From contig NZ_PJME01000033.1 in the NCBI RefSeq assembly GCF_002954775.1, forward strand, positions 1-64,000: a stretch of 64,000 bases of DNA. Reading direction: 5' to 3'. The position numbers were made by a program, and so were the translations under genes. This DNA is from Streptomyces geranii (GTDB taxonomy: Bacteria; Actinomycetota; Actinomycetes; Streptomycetales; Streptomycetaceae). Within the stretch, counting starts at the first letter, position 1. The number at the start of each line of letters is the position of its first letter. Shown here piece after piece: positions 17,425-25,720 of this stretch. The notes under the pieces are model-generated. The model did not search any database, was not told the DNA's origin, and worked only from the letters and a program-made list of their open reading frames with translations.

Positions 17425-17548
17425 GTGAACCGAGTCAACACGCTTCACGTGAAGTCGTGTGTACACGCTCGTGAATGGGTAGATCTTGCGTACGCCGCTA
17501 TGCTCGGCGTCACATGTGAACCAGGGCTGCACGACCACGGCTGTGTAC
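17425..17548. promoter_or_regulatory. GTGWAC motif cluster upstream of the methylase-like gene
   Basis: Upstream of the start at 17618: GTGAAC 17425-17430 and 17516-17521, GTGTAC 17459-17464 overlapping GTACAC 17461-17466, GTGTAC 17543-17548, a variant GTGAAT at 17471, and a perfect 12-bp palindrome CTTCACGTGAAG (17443-17454). The same hexamers are reiterated inside the gene (18029-18535). The region also contains the start of the divergent gene at 17345. It is a candidate autoregulatory operator region. Confidence 0.55.
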
Positions 17549-17617
17549 GGGCGACGGGTGACCGGAGCCGCACGCGGGAACGCCGGTGCCGTGCGCGGAA
17601 CGAGGGGAGCGCGGCGC

Positions 17618-20194
17618 GTGCAGGACAACGCCACGGAAGTGACCGCCGCCGGCATCGCACGGCTCGCGGGCGTCGGCCGCGCCGCCGTCAGCAACTGGCG
17701 CCGCCGTCACGCCGACTTCCCCAAGCCGGTCGGCGGCACCGAGACCAGCCCCGCCTTCGCCCTCGCCGAGGTCGAGTCCTGGCTCCGCCGCCAGGGAAAA
17801 CTCGCCGAAGTACCCCTACGCGAACGCGTCTGGCAACAACTCGTCGGCCACCCCGAGGGCCCGGCCACCGCCCTGGTCCACGCCGGCTGCGTCCTGCTCC
17901 TGATCCACGACCGCCCGACCGTCTGGCTGGAACTGGGCGCGGTCTCCGACGAACGCCTCGCGGCCCGCCTCCCCGGCGAGCTGGAGCAGGTGATCGTCCC
18001 GCGCTTCGGCGCTGCCGGGAAGCGGGGAGTTCACAGGGCGGCTGCGGGGCGGGCAGTTCACACGCCGGTGGCGGGGCAGGGGGTTCACGGGGCGGCGGTC
18101 GCTCAAGGAGTTCACAGTCCGACTGGTGTTCGGGGAGTTCACACTCCGCCGGGGTCGGGGGGCGGGGCTGCTGTGAACAGGCCGGGGGGTGTGAACAGCG
18201 AGGGCGGCGTACACGGCGCCTCGGCTGCCGCTCCGCCGGGCTCGCCGGGTGTGAATGCGCCGGGTGCTGTGAACGGGCCGGGTGCCGTGAACACTCCGCC
18301 CGGCGTACACACGCCGCCCGCCGCGTCCGGCGTTCACGGCGGTGCCGCGACGCCCGGCGTACACGGCACGCCTGCCGGCCCCGCCGTACACACCCCACCC
18401 GCTGGCCCCGGGGTACACGGCATCCCCGCCGTTCACACCTCCACCGCCCCACCCGGAGTTCACACCCCGCCCGCCGCCTCAGGCGTACACACCACCCCCT
18501 CTGTTCACACGACCCCCGCCACTCCCGCCGTACACACCCCCACCGGCCCCGAACTCCTCCCCTCCGCCCCCCTCCTCCGCGGCGTCGCCGATCTCGCCGC
18601 CGAGATGGGGGCGCGGCAGGCGTACGAGTTTCTGGTCGGGCGGCATCTTGATGCCAACCCGCGGCAGTACACGCTCACGCCGGCCGAGTTGGCGCGGCTC
18701 ATGGGGGACCTCGCCGGGGCCGGCCGTACCGTGCTCGATCCGGCCTGTGGGACCGGGGCGCTGCTGCGGGCCGTGCCCGTGCCGGGGGCGCGGGAGGCCG
18801 AGCGGGACGAGGTCGAGCGCGAGGTGTACGGGCAGGACAGCGCGCCCGAGCTGGCCGCGCTCACCGCGCTCCGGCTCGCGCTGCAGGGGCGGAACGTGGT
18901 CGTGCGTACGGCGGTCGGGGACACCCTCCGGGCCGACGCCTACCCCGGCCTCCGGGCCGACGTCGTCCTCTGTCATCCGCCGTTCAACGAGCGGAACTGG
19001 GGGCACGACGAACTCGCGTACGACGCCCGCTGGGAGTACGGCTTCCCCGCCCGCAACGAGTCCGAGCTGGCCTGGGTGCAGCACGCCCTCGCGCGGCTGC
19101 GGGACGGTGGCACCGCCGTGCTGCTGATGCCGCCGGCCGCGGCGTCCCGGCGTTCGGGGCGTCGTATCCGCGCCGATCTGCTGCGGCGCGGGGCGCTGCG
19201 CGCGGTGATCGCGCTGCCCGTCGGTGCTGCACCCCCGTACAACATCCCCTTGCACCTTTGGGTACTTCGGCGGCCCGACAAGGCGCCCGCGCAGCCCGAG
19301 GTGCTGCTCGCCGACACCGGGAGCGTCGCCGAGCACGCCGGGCAGTCCGGGCGGGGCGGGCTCGACTGGGAGGCCGTGCGCGGTGCCGTCCTCGGTGCCT
19401 GGCGGCCCTTCGAGCGGGCCGGTACGGCGGTCGAGCAGCCGGGGGTCTCGCGTTCCGTGCCCGTCATCGAACTCCTCGACGACGACGTCGACCTCGCGCC
19501 CGCCCGCCACCTCCCCCCGGCCACCGCGGGCGACGGCGAACACCTGAGCGACGTACGCGAGCGGCTCGGCGAGACCCTGCGGCTGACCGCCGACCTCACC
19601 CCGCCCGCCCCCGAACCCACCCCGGGACAGCTCGGCCGCTGGCCGCTCATCACCATCGGCGACCTCGCGCGCGGGGGCGCCCTGGTGCTGCGTACCGGCG
19701 GAAACGGCGGCCACGCGCGCGTGCCCGTCCTCACCGACAATGACGTCCTCGCCGGAACCGCGCCCTCCGGGACGTTGCCCGAGAGCGACGAGGAGGCCGT
19801 GCTCGTCGAGGCCGGAGACGTCGTCGTGCCGGTGCTCGGCGGCGGGTCCATCGCGCGCGTGGTCGACGACGCCACCGCGGGGGCCGTTCTCGGGCGCAGC
19901 CTCGTCGTCCTGCGGCCCGATCCGGCCGCCCTCGACCCGTGGTTCCTCGCCGGGTTCCTGCGCGGCACCGCCAACAACCGGCAGGCCAGCAGCTACGCGT
20001 CCACGGCGACCCGGCTCGACGTGCGCCGGCTGCAGCTGCCCCGGCTCACGCTCGACGAACAGCGGCGCTACGGCGCCCGGTTCAGGGCGCTCGCCGAGTT
20101 CGAGGAGGCCCTGCGGCACGCCGGCCGGCTCGGCGGACAGCTCGTCCGCGGCATGTACGACGGGCTTACGGACGGCACGGTCGCGCCCGACTGA
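17618..20194 (+). CDS. HTH / N6-methylase-like / HsdS-like fusion protein
   Basis: 858 aa from GTG 17618 (GAGGGGAG 17602-17609 upstream; an in-frame start at 17486 is possible). Order: an HTH (about 8-55, AAGIARLAGVGRAAVSNWRR); an alpha-helical segment; a Val-His/Thr-Pro-Pro repeat linker (about 135-310); an HsdM-like methylase core with SAM motif LDPACGTGALL; and a C-terminal region resembling a type I specificity (HsdS) half, with GRWPLITIGDL, a 'VVPVLGGGSIA' strand and LRGTANNRQASSYAS. Motif IV reads VVLCHPPFN, with His where N6-adenine methylases have Asn, Asp or Ser, so catalysis is doubtful while SAM binding may remain. No restriction subunit is nearby. A DNA-binding regulator derived from a methylase is the favoured reading, by inference. 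Confidence 0.8.
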   Translation: MQDNATEVTAAGIARLAGVGRAAVSNWRRRHADFPKPVGGTETSPAFALAEVESWLRRQGKLAEVPLRERVWQQLVGHPEGPATALVHAGCVLLLIHDRPTVWLELGAVSDERLAARLPGELEQVIVPRFGAAGKRGVHRAAAGRAVHTPVAGQGVHGAAVAQGVHSPTGVRGVHTPPGSGGGAAVNRPGGVNSEGGVHGASAAAPPGSPGVNAPGAVNGPGAVNTPPGVHTPPAASGVHGGAATPGVHGTPAGPAVHTPPAGPGVHGIPAVHTSTAPPGVHTPPAASGVHTTPSVHTTPATPAVHTPTGPELLPSAPLLRGVADLAAEMGARQAYEFLVGRHLDANPRQYTLTPAELARLMGDLAGAGRTVLDPACGTGALLRAVPVPGAREAERDEVEREVYGQDSAPELAALTALRLALQGRNVVVRTAVGDTLRADAYPGLRADVVLCHPPFNERNWGHDELAYDARWEYGFPARNESELAWVQHALARLRDGGTAVLLMPPAAASRRSGRRIRADLLRRGALRAVIALPVGAAPPYNIPLHLWVLRRPDKAPAQPEVLLADTGSVAEHAGQSGRGGLDWEAVRGAVLGAWRPFERAGTAVEQPGVSRSVPVIELLDDDVDLAPARHLPPATAGDGEHLSDVRERLGETLRLTADLTPPAPEPTPGQLGRWPLITIGDLARGGALVLRTGGNGGHARVPVLTDNDVLAGTAPSGTLPESDEEAVLVEAGDVVVPVLGGGSIARVVDDATAGAVLGRSLVVLRPDPAALDPWFLAGFLRGTANNRQASSYASTATRLDVRRLQLPRLTLDEQRRYGARFRALAEFEEALRHAGRLGGQLVRGMYDGLTDGTVAPD
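18029..18535 (+). repeat. Array of 21 GTTCAC/GTACAC/GTGAAC hexamers inside the gene
   Basis: Copies begin at 18029, 18056, 18083, 18110, 18137, 18173, 18191, 18209, 18251 (as GTGAAT), 18269, 18287, 18305, 18332, 18359, 18386, 18413, 18431, 18458, 18485, 18503 and 18530. Intervals are 27 or 18 bp except 36 and 42 once each. GTGAAC is the reverse complement of GTTCAC. In protein these are Val-His or Val-Asn, usually followed by Thr-Pro-Pro. Val-His in the array uses only GTT or GTA, both rare Val codons here, whereas Val-His at about 17874 in the same gene is GTC-CAC. Confidence 0.9.
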
Positions 20195-20314
20195 CGCGCC
20201 TACGGACGGGATCGCCGCGCCTGACCGACACGCTGACGGTGCTCCGCGGGCCCACGAGCCACGACCGGCCCGGAGGTCGGCCTACGCCGGCCCTACATCG
20301 ACCTGACATCCGCA

Positions 20315-20434
20315 CGACAACGGTTCGGTACAACCCGGACCCGTTGTCGGTGGCGGCCTATACGCTCGGACTCCGACAGCGAACCTGTCGGCCCGTAACC
20401 TGTCGCCTCGTAGTCCGCCGCCCATAGCCTGTCG
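20315..20434 (+). promoter_or_regulatory. Inverted and direct repeats upstream of kinase operon
   Basis: CGACAACGG (20315-20323) and CCGTTGTCG (20341-20349) form a perfect 9-bp inverted repeat with a 17-bp spacer. Downstream, AACCTGTCG is repeated at 20382-20390 and 20397-20405, and AGCCTGTCG at 20426-20434. All lie within 165 bp of the membrane protein start at 20476. Confidence 0.55.
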
Positions 20435-20475
20435 CTCGTCCGTCCCCGTCGGCATCACCCGGTCCAGGAGCAGTC

Positions 20476-21135
20476 ATGTACGGCCCCGGCGCGCAGCCGC
20501 CCGCCCGCAGCGCGGGCACCGTCATCACCCTGCGCGTGCTGTTCGCCGCCGCCGGTTTCCTCTCGTGCGGCCTCCTCGCGTGCCTGCCGCTGTTCCGGGT
20601 CGCCATCCTGCGCGGCCGGTGGTTCGACTGGGTCGCGGCCTGGGTCAGCCTGCCGCTGTCCATCGCGTGCTTCGCGGTGGTCGGCACGGTGGAGGAGAGC
20701 AACGCCAAGGGCGACGTCGCCCTCGCCGCCGTCATGATCCTCGGCGCCCTGGGCAGCGCCTACTTCCTGATCACGGACATCCGGCTGGCCGGGCGGCCGG
20801 GCAACCAGCAGTACGGGTACGCCGGTTACCCCCAGGGCCCGACCCCGACTCCGAACATGCCGCCCGGGTACGGCTACCCGCCCCCGTCGCCGTACGCGAA
20901 CACACCGCCCCCTGGCATGGGGTCCCCCGCGCCCCACCACACGCCCACACCCCAGCACCAGCACCGGCCCCCGGTTCCGGGCCCCGTACCGCCGCCCCCG
21001 CCGCAGCGCCCCGCGCCCGCCCGGATCGACCAGGTGCGCGCCGAACTCGACGAGCTGAGCGACTACTTGCGCAAGCACGACGGCAGCAATGGCGGCAGCG
21101 GCGGTGCCAACGGCGGTCACGAGGGCGGACGGTGA
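20476..21135 (+). CDS. Membrane protein with Pro-rich cytoplasmic tail
   Basis: 219 aa. Three hydrophobic segments (about 15-38, 53-72 and 80-98) are followed by a long Pro/Tyr/Gly-rich tail (about 110-175) and a short amphipathic helix RIDQVRAELDELSDYLRKHD, ending in a Gly/Asn run. No family recognised. Its stop overlaps the GTG start of the Ser/Thr kinase (GTGA at 21132), so the two are translationally coupled, and it may anchor or be a substrate of the kinase. The tail is the kind of low-complexity region that STPKs phosphorylate or that binds partner proteins. Confidence 0.8.
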   Translation: MYGPGAQPPARSAGTVITLRVLFAAAGFLSCGLLACLPLFRVAILRGRWFDWVAAWVSLPLSIACFAVVGTVEESNAKGDVALAAVMILGALGSAYFLITDIRLAGRPGNQQYGYAGYPQGPTPTPNMPPGYGYPPPSPYANTPPPGMGSPAPHHTPTPQHQHRPPVPGPVPPPPPQRPAPARIDQVRAELDELSDYLRKHDGSNGGSGGANGGHEGGR

Positions 21136-22670
21136 GCGTGGCGACGGGGACGGGCGGCGGACGGGTCATCGCCGAGCGGTACGAACTGTCCACGCTCATC
21201 GGGCAGGGCGGCATGGGCCAGGTCTGGACGGCGTACGACCAGCGCCTCGACCGCAGGGTCGCCGTGAAACTGCTGCGGCCCGACAAGGTCGCCGGGCAGG
21301 AGGCCGACGAACTGCGCCGCCGGTTCGTCCGCGAGTGCCGGGTCACCGCGCAGGTCGACCACCCCGGGCTCGTCACGGTCCACGACGCGGGCAGCGAGGG
21401 CGCGGAACTGTTCCTCGTCATGCAGTACGTCGACGGCGCCGACCTCTCCGACCACCTCGCCGAGCACGACCCCTACCCCTGGCAGTGGGCGGTGGCGGTG
21501 GCCGCGCAACTGTGCGCCGTACTGAGCGCCGTGCACGCCGTGCCGATCGTCCACCGCGACCTCAAGCCGCGCAACGTGATGGTGAAGCAGGACGGCACGG
21601 TCACCGTCCTCGACCTGGGCGTCGCGTCCGTCATGGACACCGACACCACCCGCCTCACGCACACCGGTTCGCCCATCGGCTCGCCCGCCTACATGGCCCC
21701 CGAGCAGGCCATGGGCGGCGCGGTCGGCCCGTACACGGACCTGTACGCACTCGGCGTACTCCTGCACGAACTCCTCAGCGGGGACGTGCCGTTCTCGGGT
21801 TCGACGGCCCTCGGCGTCCTCCACCGGCACCTGTACGAGCCGCCGCTGCCCGTGCGCCGCCTCAGACCCGAGGTGCCCGAGTCGCTGGAGGCGCTCGTCC
21901 TGCGGCTGCTCGCCAAGGACCCGCAGCACCGGCCCGCCTCCGCGCAGGAGGTGTACGAGCACCTGGCGCTGCTCCTCCCGGAGCGCGGGATACCCACCGG
22001 TGCGCCCCTCGACCCCACGCGCCCCTTCCTGCGCCCGCACGCCCCCTGGCCGGACCGCGCCCGCACCCCCGCGCCCCGGCCGACGGCCGCTCCCGTCGCC
22101 GCCGAGCGGCCCGATGTCGCCGGGGCCGTCGACGAGGTCAAGCGACTGCTCGGCGAGGGCCGCATCACCCAGGCCGTCGACATCCTCGGCGCGATCCTGC
22201 CCGCCGCCGCCGAACAGCACGGCGAGCACTCCCCGGTCGTACGCACCCTGCGCAAGCAGTACGCGGCCACCCTCATGGACGACGGCCAGTACCGCCGCGC
22301 CCTGCCCGAACTCCGCCGCCTCGCCGACGAACGCGCCACCGAGGCCGGCCAGGCCGACCCCCAGTCACTGCGCTTCCGCTACGAGGCCGCCCAATGCCTC
22401 GAACAGCTGGGCGAACCGGCGGCGGCCCTGGCCGAGTACCGCGCCCTCCTCCCGTACTACGAGAACCAGTACGTCGCCGGCGACCCCGAACTCTCCCTCG
22501 ACGTCCGCCGCCGCATCGGCCACCTCCTCCTCGCCCTCGGCGACCGCACCGCCGCCCACGACACCCTCGCCCGCCTCCTCCACGACGTGGACCGCCTGCG
22601 CGGCCCCGGACACCCGCTCGCGGCGGAGATCCGGCGGACGCTGGCGTGGCTGGGACAGGTGCGCGGCTAG
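21132..22670 (+). CDS. Soluble Ser/Thr protein kinase with TPR-like tail
   Basis: 512 aa. A Hanks-type kinase domain shows the glycine loop GQGGMGQV (24-31), Lys46 in VAVKLL, catalytic HRDLKPRN (141-148), DLG (161-163) in place of DFG, and APEQ in the activation segment. There is no transmembrane helix or PASTA region. After a Pro-rich linker (about 290-330) an alpha-helical C-terminus has repeated helix pairs with TPR-like spacing, as in Streptomyces kinases that scaffold partners. The start GTG 21132 overlaps the preceding stop. It probably phosphorylates the upstream membrane protein or a partner bound by the tail; targets unknown. Confidence 0.9.
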   Translation: MSVATGTGGGRVIAERYELSTLIGQGGMGQVWTAYDQRLDRRVAVKLLRPDKVAGQEADELRRRFVRECRVTAQVDHPGLVTVHDAGSEGAELFLVMQYVDGADLSDHLAEHDPYPWQWAVAVAAQLCAVLSAVHAVPIVHRDLKPRNVMVKQDGTVTVLDLGVASVMDTDTTRLTHTGSPIGSPAYMAPEQAMGGAVGPYTDLYALGVLLHELLSGDVPFSGSTALGVLHRHLYEPPLPVRRLRPEVPESLEALVLRLLAKDPQHRPASAQEVYEHLALLLPERGIPTGAPLDPTRPFLRPHAPWPDRARTPAPRPTAAPVAAERPDVAGAVDEVKRLLGEGRITQAVDILGAILPAAAEQHGEHSPVVRTLRKQYAATLMDDGQYRRALPELRRLADERATEAGQADPQSLRFRYEAAQCLEQLGEPAAALAEYRALLPYYENQYVAGDPELSLDVRRRIGHLLLALGDRTAAHDTLARLLHDVDRLRGPGHPLAAEIRRTLAWLGQVRG

Positions 22671-22852
22671 GACCCGCCCTCGCCAAACCGGCCAGTGGCC
22701 GGATTTTGCCGTGCCGTGAGGGAATCTTGTGAGCCTCTGGGGCGGGTGTTTCCCGAACACGGAGGCGCCGCTGGTTACGTTGCGACCTGCTTTCGCGTCA
22801 CCAGAACATCGCGTCACCAGAACGTCGCGTCACAGAACCAGGGGTGGGTCAT

Positions 22853-23686
22853 ATGGCGTCCGGTCACCGGCAGTCCAAGAAGCGCAGGTATCTCACGTGG
22901 ACGGTGGCAGGGGCGGCCGTCGTCGCCGGGGCCGGGCTCGCCGCGCAGACCTCGATGGCCGCCACCGCCTTCCCCGCCCAGCGGACGTACACCGGACGCG
23001 CGTTCGACACCTGCGCCGCGCCCTCCGCCGCCGCGATGAAGGCCTGGCGCACCGACAAGTTCTACGGCGCCGCGGCCGTCTACATCGGCGGCAGGAACCG
23101 CGGCTGCGCGCAGCCCAACCTCACCGCGTCCTGGGTGAGGTCGGTCAGCGCGCAGGGCTGGAAACTCATCCCCCTGTACGTCGGCGCCCAGCCGTCCTGC
23201 CAGACCGGCTCCAGCCCCGAGAAGCTCACCGCCGCCACGGCCGCCTCCCTCGGTACGAAGGACGCGGCGGACGCGGTCGCCAAGGCCTCGGCGCTCGGCA
23301 TGAAGGCCGGCAGCCCGGTCTACCTCGACATGGAGTCGTACGACATCACGAACAAGGCGTGCGACGACGCCGTACTGACGTACGTCCGCGCCTTCGACAA
23401 GGCGCTGCACGCCAAGACGTACCGCACCGGCTTCTACGGCTTCCGCAGTTCCAGCGCGCAGGCCATCGCCCGGGCCACCGACCGCACCGACCTGCCGGGC
23501 AACCTGTGGTACGCGCTGTGGGACCAGCAGAACACCACCACCAAGGACTGGCCGTTCGGCGTGACCCAGTGGACGAACCACAGCCGGGCCCACCAGTACC
23601 TGGTCAACAGCAAGGAGAAGCGCGGCGGTTACACGATCACCGTGGACCGCGACGCGTGGGACGCACCGGTGGCGATCACGGGCTGA
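22853..23686 (+). CDS. Secreted DUF1906 glycoside-hydrolase-like protein
   Basis: 277 aa. The N-terminal signal (KKRRYLTWTV, then an Ala/Val-rich core ending near SMAATA) directs export. The mature protein matches DUF1906/Rv2525c-like TIM-barrel proteins: it starts GRAFDTCAAPS, has VYIGGRNRGC and GWKLIPLYVG, and has acidic residues on the barrel strand VYLDMESYD, where glycoside hydrolases of this clan keep catalytic acids. A cell-wall or polysaccharide role is likely; activity unproven. ATG 22853 follows GGGGTGGG, with an alternative GTG nine bases upstream. Confidence 0.85.
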   Translation: MASGHRQSKKRRYLTWTVAGAAVVAGAGLAAQTSMAATAFPAQRTYTGRAFDTCAAPSAAAMKAWRTDKFYGAAAVYIGGRNRGCAQPNLTASWVRSVSAQGWKLIPLYVGAQPSCQTGSSPEKLTAATAASLGTKDAADAVAKASALGMKAGSPVYLDMESYDITNKACDDAVLTYVRAFDKALHAKTYRTGFYGFRSSSAQAIARATDRTDLPGNLWYALWDQQNTTTKDWPFGVTQWTNHSRAHQYLVNSKEKRGGYTITVDRDAWDAPVAITG

Positions 23687-23834
23687 GACGGGCGAAGCCT
23701 CGGGGGAGAGTGCGGCGGTGCCCGAACTGCTGGTGAATCGTTGGTCGAATGGCTTGGCCGGAGCCCGGCCACTGCCTAACATCGATCACCGCAAGACCTT
23801 GTGCATCGCCGCACAATCTCCTCGGGAGGCTCCC

Positions 23835-24497
23835 TTGCACCGCCGTCGTCGCACCGCGCTCTTCCTCTCCGCCGCGATCGTCGCGGCGGCACCTCTCCTC
23901 ACCGCCTGCGGAAACGACGCGCATCCCGGCGCGGCGGCCGTCGTCGGCGGGCAGCGGATCACGGTCTCGCAGCTGGAGAGCAGGGTGAACGAGGTACGCG
24001 CGGCGCAGCGGGCGGCCACCCCGGACCAGGCCCAGTACGCGCAGACCGTCGCCAGAACCGGCAGCCTCACCCGGGACACCCTGCACACCATGGTCCTCGA
24101 CCGCGTCCTGAACCAGGCCGCGAAGAGCGCGGACGTCAGCGTGACCCGCAAGGACGTCCAGGACCTGCGCGCGGCCCTGGAGCAGCAGGCGGGCGGCGCG
24201 AAGCCGCTGGAGGCGGCCTGGCTCCAGCAGTACGGCGTCGCCCCGGCCCACCTCGACGACAGCCTGCACACCGAGATCGTGGCCCAGAAGCTGGCCGCCG
24301 CGCTCGGCGCCGACATGAACACGACGGACGGCCAGGCCACCTTCTGGAAGGCGATGTCCGAGGCCTCGAAGACCCTCGACGTCGACCTCAACCCGCGCTA
24401 CGGCACCTGGGACGTCCAGAAGAGCAGCCGCGCCGACGCGAAGACGCCATGGGTACGGGAGATCACGGCGGCCAAGGCGGCACAGGGCACGGCGTAA
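23835..24497 (+). CDS. SurA-N-like lipoprotein (chaperone type)
   Basis: 220 aa. A signal peptide with lipobox LLTAC precedes a helical domain containing AAVVGGQRITVSQLESRVNEV, the hallmark of the SurA/PrsA N-terminal chaperone fold. No PPIase (parvulin) domain follows, so it is chaperone-like only. The start is a TTG at 23835 behind GGGAGG (23825-23830); no better start exists. It would act outside the membrane in folding of exported proteins. It lies 94 bp before mazG, a neighbourhood conserved in Streptomyces. Confidence 0.82.
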   Translation: MHRRRRTALFLSAAIVAAAPLLTACGNDAHPGAAAVVGGQRITVSQLESRVNEVRAAQRAATPDQAQYAQTVARTGSLTRDTLHTMVLDRVLNQAAKSADVSVTRKDVQDLRAALEQQAGGAKPLEAAWLQQYGVAPAHLDDSLHTEIVAQKLAAALGADMNTTDGQATFWKAMSEASKTLDVDLNPRYGTWDVQKSSRADAKTPWVREITAAKAAQGTA

Positions 24498-24548
24498 CGG
24501 TTGTCCGTACGGGTGTGCGGGCCCTGGTGAGGATGCGTGCCCCCGGCC

Positions 24549-24557
24549 TGTGGATAA
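24549..24557 (-). promoter_or_regulatory. DnaA box upstream of mazG
   Basis: TGTGGATAA on the plus strand is TTATCCACA on the minus strand, a perfect DnaA box, centred about 40 bp before the mazG start, where a promoter would be expected. Confidence 0.4.
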
Positions 24558-24591
24558 CTCCGGGGCTGTCGGCGGCGTGCGTTACGTTCGG

Positions 24592-25644
24592 ATGGTGAAC
24601 GCAACCAGCAGCTTCGAGACCGCTCCGGAGACCGACGGGACCGCCCCCGGCCGGATCGTCCTGCTCACCACCAGCCACCGGGTCGCCCCCGGCCTGCTGT
24701 CCTGGCCCGCCTGGCAGACGCTGCGCGCGGCGGACCGGGTGCTGTGCGCGGACGGCGGCCATCCGCAGCTGCCCTACCTCCGGGAGGCGGGCATAGCGGT
24801 GGAGGAGTCCGCCCCGACCGCCGAGGAACTGATCGACGCCTGCGCGGACGGCCGGACGGTCGTGGTCGTGACGACGGGCGAGGGCGACCCGTCCCTCACG
24901 GACGGCCTGGCCCGCCTGGCGGGCTCCGGCCGCGTACACATGCCGGACCTGGAACTCCTCCCCGCCTCCTACGACCTCCCCGGCGCCCGCCTCCTCGACC
25001 TCGTCCAGGTCATGGACCGCATCCGCCGCGAGTGCCCCTGGTCGTCCCGCCAGACGCACAAGGGCCTGGCGAAGTACGGCATCGAGGAGGCGTACGAACT
25101 CGTCGAGGCGATCGAGGAGGGCGACCGGGACGAGCTGCGCGAGGAGCTGGGGGACGTACTGCTCCAGGTGGTGTTCCACGCGCGGATCGCGGAGGAGGGG
25201 GAGGGCAGTGGAGAGGGAGACGGAGACGAGGAGGAAGGGACCGCTCCCTTCTCGATCGACGACGTGGCGGCGGGCATCGTCACGAAGCTGATCCACCGCC
25301 ACCCGCACGTCTTCGGCGACGCGACGGCGACGACACCGGAGGAGGTGAAGGCGCACTGGCTGCGCACCAAGGCGGTGGAGAAGCAGCGGGAGTCGGTGAC
25401 GGACGGCATCCCCCTGGGCCAGCCGGCCCTGGCCCTGACGGCGAAGCTGGCGTCGCGGGTGCACACGGCGGCCCTGGACGTCCCGCTGCCGACGGGCGAG
25501 GGCATCGGCTACGAGCTGCTGGGGCTGGCGGTACGGGCGGAGGCGGAGGGCGTGGACCCGGAGGCGGCGCTGCGGGTGGCCGCGCGGGCGTATCGGGACG
25601 CGGTGCGGGTGAAGGAGGGGGTGGCAGGGAGACGGGGGGCCTGA
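24592..25644 (+). CDS. mazG: Nucleoside triphosphate pyrophosphohydrolase MazG
   Basis: 350 aa. An N-terminal domain of about 120 residues, found in the long actinobacterial MazG, precedes a tetrapyrrole-methylase-independent MazG core. Core motifs: PWSSRQTHKGLAKYGIEEAYE, with the ExxE pair, and ELREELGDVLLQVVFHA, with the ExxD metal site. These Mg-binding acidic residues hydrolyse NTPs and dNTPs, including oxidised ones, to NMP and PPi. A Glu/Asp/Gly-rich insert (about 205-220) splits the core. ATG 24592 lacks a clear ribosome site and may be leaderless. Confidence 0.92.
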   Translation: MVNATSSFETAPETDGTAPGRIVLLTTSHRVAPGLLSWPAWQTLRAADRVLCADGGHPQLPYLREAGIAVEESAPTAEELIDACADGRTVVVVTTGEGDPSLTDGLARLAGSGRVHMPDLELLPASYDLPGARLLDLVQVMDRIRRECPWSSRQTHKGLAKYGIEEAYELVEAIEEGDRDELREELGDVLLQVVFHARIAEEGEGSGEGDGDEEEGTAPFSIDDVAAGIVTKLIHRHPHVFGDATATTPEEVKAHWLRTKAVEKQRESVTDGIPLGQPALALTAKLASRVHTAALDVPLPTGEGIGYELLGLAVRAEAEGVDPEAALRVAARAYRDAVRVKEGVAGRRGA

Positions 25645-25720
25645 CCACTCTGACTGACGGTTTCTCAGTACCGTTGGCCCACGGTGGTGTTGAGGCGTGG
25701 GGGCGGGCGTGGAGCAGGGG

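Noticed and set aside
17443..17454. Methylase restriction partner nearby
   Set aside because: No HsdR, Mrr or other nuclease gene is encoded within the window.
18029..18535. CRISPR array interpretation of the hexamer repeats
   Set aside because: Repeats are 6 bp at 18-27 bp steps in an open reading frame, with no cas genes.
21132..21140. PASTA-type PknB assignment for the kinase
   Set aside because: No transmembrane helix or PASTA domains; C-terminus is TPR-like.
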